28,212 nt of DNA from contig CANGBE010000004.1 of NCBI GenBank assembly GCA_947451875.1, forward strand, positions 1 through 28,212. Reading direction: 5' to 3'. The stretch comes from Sphingomonadaceae bacterium (GTDB lineage Bacteria; Pseudomonadota; Alphaproteobacteria; Sphingomonadales; Sphingomonadaceae). Shown here piece by piece: positions 24,648 through 28,212 of this stretch. The position numbers were made by a program, and so were the translations under genes. A model generated the notes under the pieces. That model was given only the letters and a program-made list of their open reading frames with translations, was not told the DNA's origin and ran no database searches. The stretch's first letter is position 1; each line of letters opens with the position of its first letter.

Positions 24648-24682
24648 GGCGCAACATGGTTGATTAAGCGTTAAGTTGCGCC
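24648..24682. promoter_or_regulatory. Inverted repeat upstream of the PAS_5 gene
   Basis: GGCGCAAC (24648-24655) and GTTGCGCC (24675-24682) are a perfect 8-bp inverted repeat around a 19-base AT-richer centre containing TTAAGCGTTAA, 35 bases upstream of the PAS_5 start. The position fits an operator, or a hairpin between the MFS gene end and the PAS_5 gene. No U-run follows on the minus strand. Confidence 0.45.
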
Positions 24683-24699
24683 GCGCTTCGCACGACTTT

Positions 24700-25971
24700 T
24701 TATTTGTAGGTAATGCGGCCCTCGTGCGGCTTAGGCATCGGCGCGACAAACGGCATAATCAGCAGGTTGAATACAAACCATCCCGCAGCCCAAAACAGCG
24801 CGACTGGCAGACTCGTCCAGTCGGCCACAGTGCCCCACAACCATGCTCCCAGTGCCATTCCGCCAAAGGTGACAGCCGAATAGGTGGACAGGCAGCGCCC
24901 AAGAATTTCTTCAGGGCTACGGAACTGCATGGCGACATTTAACGTTGTCAGGCAGGTCACCCATCCGGTGCCAGCGATAAAGGCGATGGGCAGGACATAA
25001 TTCACAGTGGTAGCTGCCGGCAAAAGGACCAAGACGGCAGCATATGAAAGCGATCCAAAGCCCACTACACGTTCGGTTCCCCAGCGCCGGCGAGCTGGCG
25101 CAACAATCAACGCAGCGACAATCGAGCCAAAACCGAATGCAGCGAGCAGCAAGCCATAGCCCAGCTCTCCACTATTCAGCCGATCACGCACAACCGCTGG
25201 GATCAAAGCCTGATAGCCTGCCATGCCCAAGCCGATGCAGAATCCGCGCAAAAGAATTTTGCGGACCGGCGCGGATGTGAAGCAAAATACCAGCCCGTCG
25301 CGGATGGAAGGCAGCATCGGCTGGCGAACCGGAGGGGGTGCATCGGGCCGCCAACACCCTAGCACCCAGACCATCGCCACATAGCTGATCGAATTGACCG
25401 CAAAGGCTGCGGCCATCCCCGCTGCCGAAATCAGCAGGCCACCCAATGCCGGGCCAAGACTTCGCGCCATGTTGAAGGCCAACGTATTGAGCGAAATCGC
25501 CTGGGGCAAATCTTCACGGCCAACCTGCGCGCGAACCGAAGCCTGCCAGGCGGGTGAGTTGAGCGCCGTGCCGATGCCAACTGCCAGTGTGAATGCCAGC
25601 AGCAGATAGGGTCCGACCATGCGTTCAAAGGTCAACACGGCTAGAAAGGCCGAAACAACCAGCATGCCAAGCTGCGCCGCCAACATCACGCGCCGCCGGT
25701 CAAAATTATCGGCTATGGCTCCCGCAATCAGCCCGAACAGCATGATCGGCAATGTCACCGATGCCTGCACCATCGCTATCAGGCGGTGTGATGTCGTCAG
25801 CTCGGTCATCAGCCATGCCGCCCCGACCGATTGCACCGACGAACCGATTGCCGAGAACAGGTTGGCCGTCCAGATCGCGCGAAAGGCCGGATAGCGAAAC
25901 GGCGCGAAAGTGCTGCCGGGCTTCATCAGCAGCGCAAGTTTTCCGGTCTGATTTTCCTCATTATCGGGCAC
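24700..25971 (-). CDS. MFS transporter (MFS_3 / DUF894-like)
   Basis: A 423-residue membrane protein with about 12 transmembrane segments in two halves. The start region FRYPAFRAIWTANLFSAIG and the motif A-like GAIADNFDRRRVML in the first inner loop are typical of the MFS_3 group, which includes the enterobactin exporter EntS and macrolide efflux pumps. In the middle, QAISLNTLAFNMARSLGPALGG is also characteristic of the group. The substrate cannot be told. It is divergent from the DUF1289 gene (73-base spacer). Confidence 0.88.
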   Translation of the reverse strand: MPDNEENQTGKLALLMKPGSTFAPFRYPAFRAIWTANLFSAIGSSVQSVGAAWLMTELTTSHRLIAMVQASVTLPIMLFGLIAGAIADNFDRRRVMLAAQLGMLVVSAFLAVLTFERMVGPYLLLAFTLAVGIGTALNSPAWQASVRAQVGREDLPQAISLNTLAFNMARSLGPALGGLLISAAGMAAAFAVNSISYVAMVWVLGCWRPDAPPPVRQPMLPSIRDGLVFCFTSAPVRKILLRGFCIGLGMAGYQALIPAVVRDRLNSGELGYGLLLAAFGFGSIVAALIVAPARRRWGTERVVGFGSLSYAAVLVLLPAATTVNYVLPIAFIAGTGWVTCLTTLNVAMQFRSPEEILGRCLSTYSAVTFGGMALGAWLWGTVADWTSLPVALFWAAGWFVFNLLIMPFVAPMPKPHEGRITYK

Positions 25972-26044
25972 CGGATTGCGATGGCGGGCAGGCCCAGCTA
26001 GGTCAAGAGTTGCGCGCTACTTCAGCTCGTGCTTGGAAGCGGCG

Positions 26045-26224
26045 ATGAACCGTCACCCGCCCTCTCCATGCAACAGCGTCTGCCGCATAAGCCCGGGCAG
26101 TGGATGGTGCGAAGGCTGCGGACGAACTCTGACTGAGATCGCCGATTGGCCGATGCTGTCAGCGCATGAAAAGGCAGCATTGATCAGGCAACTGTCGACC
26201 CGAGGACCATTCCGCGATCTTTGA
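26045..26224 (+). CDS. DUF1289 family small cysteine-rich protein
   Basis: A 59-residue protein with the pattern SPCNSVCRISPGSGWCEGCGRTLTEIADW, which is DUF1289: four Cys (C-x3-C and C-x2-C) that probably bind a metal or a small cluster. The family has no established function. The ATG at 26045 follows GGAAGCGGCG. The last 41 bases of coding sequence overlap, on the other strand, the end of the convergent acetyltransferase gene. Confidence 0.85.
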   Translation: MNRHPPSPCNSVCRISPGSGWCEGCGRTLTEIADWPMLSAHEKAALIRQLSTRGPFRDL

Positions 26225-26762
26225 GCCAAGCTGCTGGATTACCGCCATAGACGCCGTCTGACTTGGCATTGCTGAACAGCGCGCCTCTGGCCGCCAGCAC
26301 CGAGCGATCACCCATGGTCACGCCCGGTCCGACAAAGGCCTCCGCCGCAACCCAGCACTGCTCACCGATTGCCACCGGGCGGCAAACCAGCTGAAACTGC
26401 GGATCGCAGACATCGTGGCTGGAAGCGCAGATATGCGCCCGCTGCGAAATCACGCTGCGCGCGCCAATCACAATCCGCCCCTGATTATAGAGCCGCACTC
26501 CCGGGCCAATCAGCACATTATCCCCCAGCTCAAGATTGCCTGGGAGCCAGATCAAAACGCTGGCATGAACCCGCGCGCCTTTGCCCACTTTCGCCCCGAA
26601 AGCCCGCAGAATCAGACGCCGCCAACCGTGCAGCGGCGGCGGAGTGAAGCGGGCTAGCACCAACCACGCTGCCATCCACACGACCCGCAGCAACCGGTTG
26701 CCCAGCGAAAAACTGGGGCCGCCTTGAAGCGGGCGATGGGTTTCGGCATCAAGCGGGGTCAT
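26184..26762 (-). CDS. WcaF-like acetyltransferase (left-handed beta-helix)
   Basis: A 192-residue hexapeptide-repeat acetyltransferase. An N-terminal hydrophobic helix (about 25-45) is followed by RLILRAFGAKVGKGARVHAS and then repeats of the I-G-x type (VLIGPGVRLYNQGRIVIGARS, VAIGEQCWVAAEAFVGPGVTMGD) and a C-terminal VYGGNPAAWLKDR. This is the WcaF type, which acetylates sugars in colanic-acid-like polysaccharides. It overlaps the upstream glycosyltransferase gene by four bases (start at 26762, that gene's stop at 26759), and its 3' end overlaps DUF1289. Confidence 0.85.
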   Translation of the reverse strand: MTPLDAETHRPLQGGPSFSLGNRLLRVVWMAAWLVLARFTPPPLHGWRRLILRAFGAKVGKGARVHASVLIWLPGNLELGDNVLIGPGVRLYNQGRIVIGARSVISQRAHICASSHDVCDPQFQLVCRPVAIGEQCWVAAEAFVGPGVTMGDRSVLAARGALFSNAKSDGVYGGNPAAWLKDRGMVLGSTVA

Positions 26763-27895
26763 TGCGCAGCACCTTCTCCGATTGCCTTGGCATAGGCCTC
26801 ACCCCAGCGTGCGGCAATGGTAGCGGATGAAAATGGGCCTGTCGCAAGTGCTTGGCCTGCTTTAGACATCAGTTGCCATCCAGTTTCGTCCATCGACAAT
26901 GCCTGTTCAAGCGCGGAGGCAATGGCTGCGTGTTCATAGCCACACTCCAGCGCCGCCCCGGCGGCAAAGCCTTCGGGCAGATTGCATTCGGCCGTCATGA
27001 CCACCGGGGTCGCGGCGGCCCAAGCCTCCAGCACGGCCATCGGCAGACCTTCGCTGTGCGTGGGCAAGATCATGAACCGGGCGCTGTTCAACAAGGTCTG
27101 CTTGGCCTCGCCATAGGCCGGTCCGAGGAATTCTGCCGAACCATCGACTGCCGCTATGGCGCTGCGAAGATCGGCAACGTCCTGCTCCGCCCCCCAACCA
27201 GCGATACGCAGCCGGGCACCTTTGGGGCGCTTGGCCAGCATCCAGCCTTCGACCAGCGCGACGAGGTTCTTCTTAGGGTGAACGCGGCCGATGTAGATGA
27301 CATCGTTTGCACGGGCGCCCCCCCGTATGGCCTGCACTTCTGGACCGGCATTAGGAATAACCAGCAAATCCTGCCGTCCAGCCTCCCGCGCAATATCGCC
27401 TGCCTCGCGCGCAGTCAGCGCGTGGAGGGCGGTAGCCTGCGCCCAGCCAGCTCGCTCATAACCGGCGCGCGCCAGGGCCTTTTTCCAGCGCCCACGTGCC
27501 GTGATCCACGGATCGAGCATGCCGTGCGGCGAGATGAAATAGGGCAGCCCCGTCTGCTTTGCCCAAAGCGAACCAGCGCGTGAAGGATACATCCAGATGC
27601 CGTGCAGATGCAGGCAATCAAGCTCCGCCGCAATGAGACTGGGAAGCAGCTTTGGTGCAAAACCGATCTGCCGCGGACCTTTGACTTTGGCCAGCGCAAC
27701 CGGTGCCGGATCAAAACGTTGCTTATCACGCGCTGAATCTTCGTCCTCAAGCGCAAAGACCAATGCTTCGCCGCCAAGGCTACGAATCAGGGCGGCCTGC
27801 GCCACCACAGCTTCAAAAACCCCGCCACCTTGCCGCGATGCTGAAGCGGTTAGCAGTCCGATACGCCGGCCCTCAAGCGGTCTGTATCCAGTCAC
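26759..27895 (-). CDS. Glycosyltransferase family 4
   Basis: A 378-residue GT-B glycosyltransferase. The N-terminal domain contains LLTASASRQGGGVFEAV and HLHGIWMYPS. The C-terminal domain has VIYIGRVHPKKNLVALVEGW, AGWG and the nucleotide-sugar motif HSEGLPMAVLEAWAAATPVV (the E-x7-E pair). The GTG at 27895 overlaps the upstream stop as GTGA, so coupled translation is likely; the frame stays open to 28000 but without support. It probably builds an exopolysaccharide repeat unit with its neighbours. The donor and acceptor cannot be told. Confidence 0.88.
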   Translation of the reverse strand: MTGYRPLEGRRIGLLTASASRQGGGVFEAVVAQAALIRSLGGEALVFALEDEDSARDKQRFDPAPVALAKVKGPRQIGFAPKLLPSLIAAELDCLHLHGIWMYPSRAGSLWAKQTGLPYFISPHGMLDPWITARGRWKKALARAGYERAGWAQATALHALTAREAGDIAREAGRQDLLVIPNAGPEVQAIRGGARANDVIYIGRVHPKKNLVALVEGWMLAKRPKGARLRIAGWGAEQDVADLRSAIAAVDGSAEFLGPAYGEAKQTLLNSARFMILPTHSEGLPMAVLEAWAAATPVVMTAECNLPEGFAAGAALECGYEHAAIASALEQALSMDETGWQLMSKAGQALATGPFSSATIAARWGEAYAKAIGEGAAQ

Positions 27896-28212
27896 AGCGC
27901 CAGCACCGCAAATTCCGCCATTCGGCCAACTGGTTGGCGCCCCATGCTCTTGACCATCGATTCCACCGCATCGGCCAGTCGCTCCGTGTCGCCCAGCCAA
28001 GCCTTTGCCAGAGATTCAGCAGCCATGCGCTCCCATGCGGTCGGATCGGCAGAGGTTGCCAGCAGCGAGCCGGCAATTCCATCAATAGATTCGGAATCGA
28101 CCACCCAGCCATTCTCATCGTCACGAACCAGCGCATCGCGCGATCCCACTTGGCGCGAGACGATCACCGGTAGGCCAAAGGCCAACGCTTCATTGACCAC
28201 CAGCCCCCATTG
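27892..28212 (-). CDS. Glycosyltransferase, C-terminal part (cut by window edge)
   Basis: The last 106 residues of a leftward gene entering at the right edge. It begins QWGLVVNEALAFGLPVIVSR, the E-x7-E-type region of family 4 GT-B enzymes, then RDALVRDDENGWVVD and a helical C-terminus. The N-terminal part and start lie outside the window. Its stop overlaps the start of the next glycosyltransferase. It belongs to the same polysaccharide cluster, which continues to the right. Confidence 0.8.
   Translation of the reverse strand, partial: QWGLVVNEALAFGLPVIVSRQVGSRDALVRDDENGWVVDSESIDGIAGSLLATSADPTAWERMAAESLAKAWLGDTERLADAVESMVKSMGRQPVGRMAEFAVLAL

Noticed and set aside
24661..24675. TTAA-N3-TTAA as a CtrA box
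   Set aside because: CtrA sites need about seven bases between the TTAA halves; here there are three.
26852..27583. 243-codon rightward open frame over the glycosyltransferase gene
   Set aside because: Antisense to GT motifs in a well supported gene; no ribosome site or domain.

Overview
The window is about 28 kb of high-GC DNA with tightly packed genes on both strands. It reads as a chromosomal segment of an alphaproteobacterium, most likely of the order Sphingomonadales. The support is the set of alphaproteobacterial families present: RcdA (DUF1465), a PAS_5 protein, DUF1289, two DUF465/YdcH proteins, a GAF-containing EI-Ntr (PtsP), and a RodZ-like protein beside CpoB and TilS. I see no tRNA, rRNA, CRISPR array, transposase, integrase or phage gene, and no gene-free stretch longer than about 300 bases.

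Layout. At 1-325 is the start of a leftward phospholipase D-like gene that runs off the edge, divergent from a rightward L,D-transpeptidase (486-1112). A leftward run follows: ptsP (6268 to 3995), a RodZ-like transmembrane HTH protein, cpoB/ybgF and tilS. Two small paralogous DUF465 genes diverge from 6511-6699. A compound palindrome (6909-7043) separates the second one from rcdA. glpK (9093 to 7603) is convergent with rcdA. A rightward group follows: an MBL-fold hydrolase overlapping a DUF4230 protein, a multi-pass membrane protein and nadA. The leftward lipB, small lipoprotein and EamA transporter genes are translationally linked. Next come two tandem paralogous rightward membrane proteins, a leftward arsC and SAM methyltransferase, and a rightward TonB siderophore receptor preceded by two Fur-box-like repeats.

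From 23106 down to 19522 lies a compact leftward operon: a BepA-like M48 protease with TPRs, a ScsC/DsbA-like thiol oxidoreductase, a PDZ-M48 protease, and an orphan 2Fe-2S subunit of the molybdenum hydroxylase type. Further right are a PAS_5 protein with a clear terminator, an MFS transporter and a DUF1289 gene. The last part is a polysaccharide cluster (WcaF-like acetyltransferase and two glycosyltransferases), the last gene cut by the window end.

Most genes are housekeeping or envelope functions. Items most worth a second look are the triple-hairpin element at 6909-7043, whose two small hairpins have complementary loops; the protease/oxidoreductase/Fe-S operon; the tandem Fur-like repeats 30 bp apart; a stem that buries the ribosome binding site at 15281-15313; and the repeated 4-base stop-to-stop overlaps at convergent gene ends. 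I did not find a clear new multi-gene defence or mobile system. All calls are from reading the sequence; no database search was possible.
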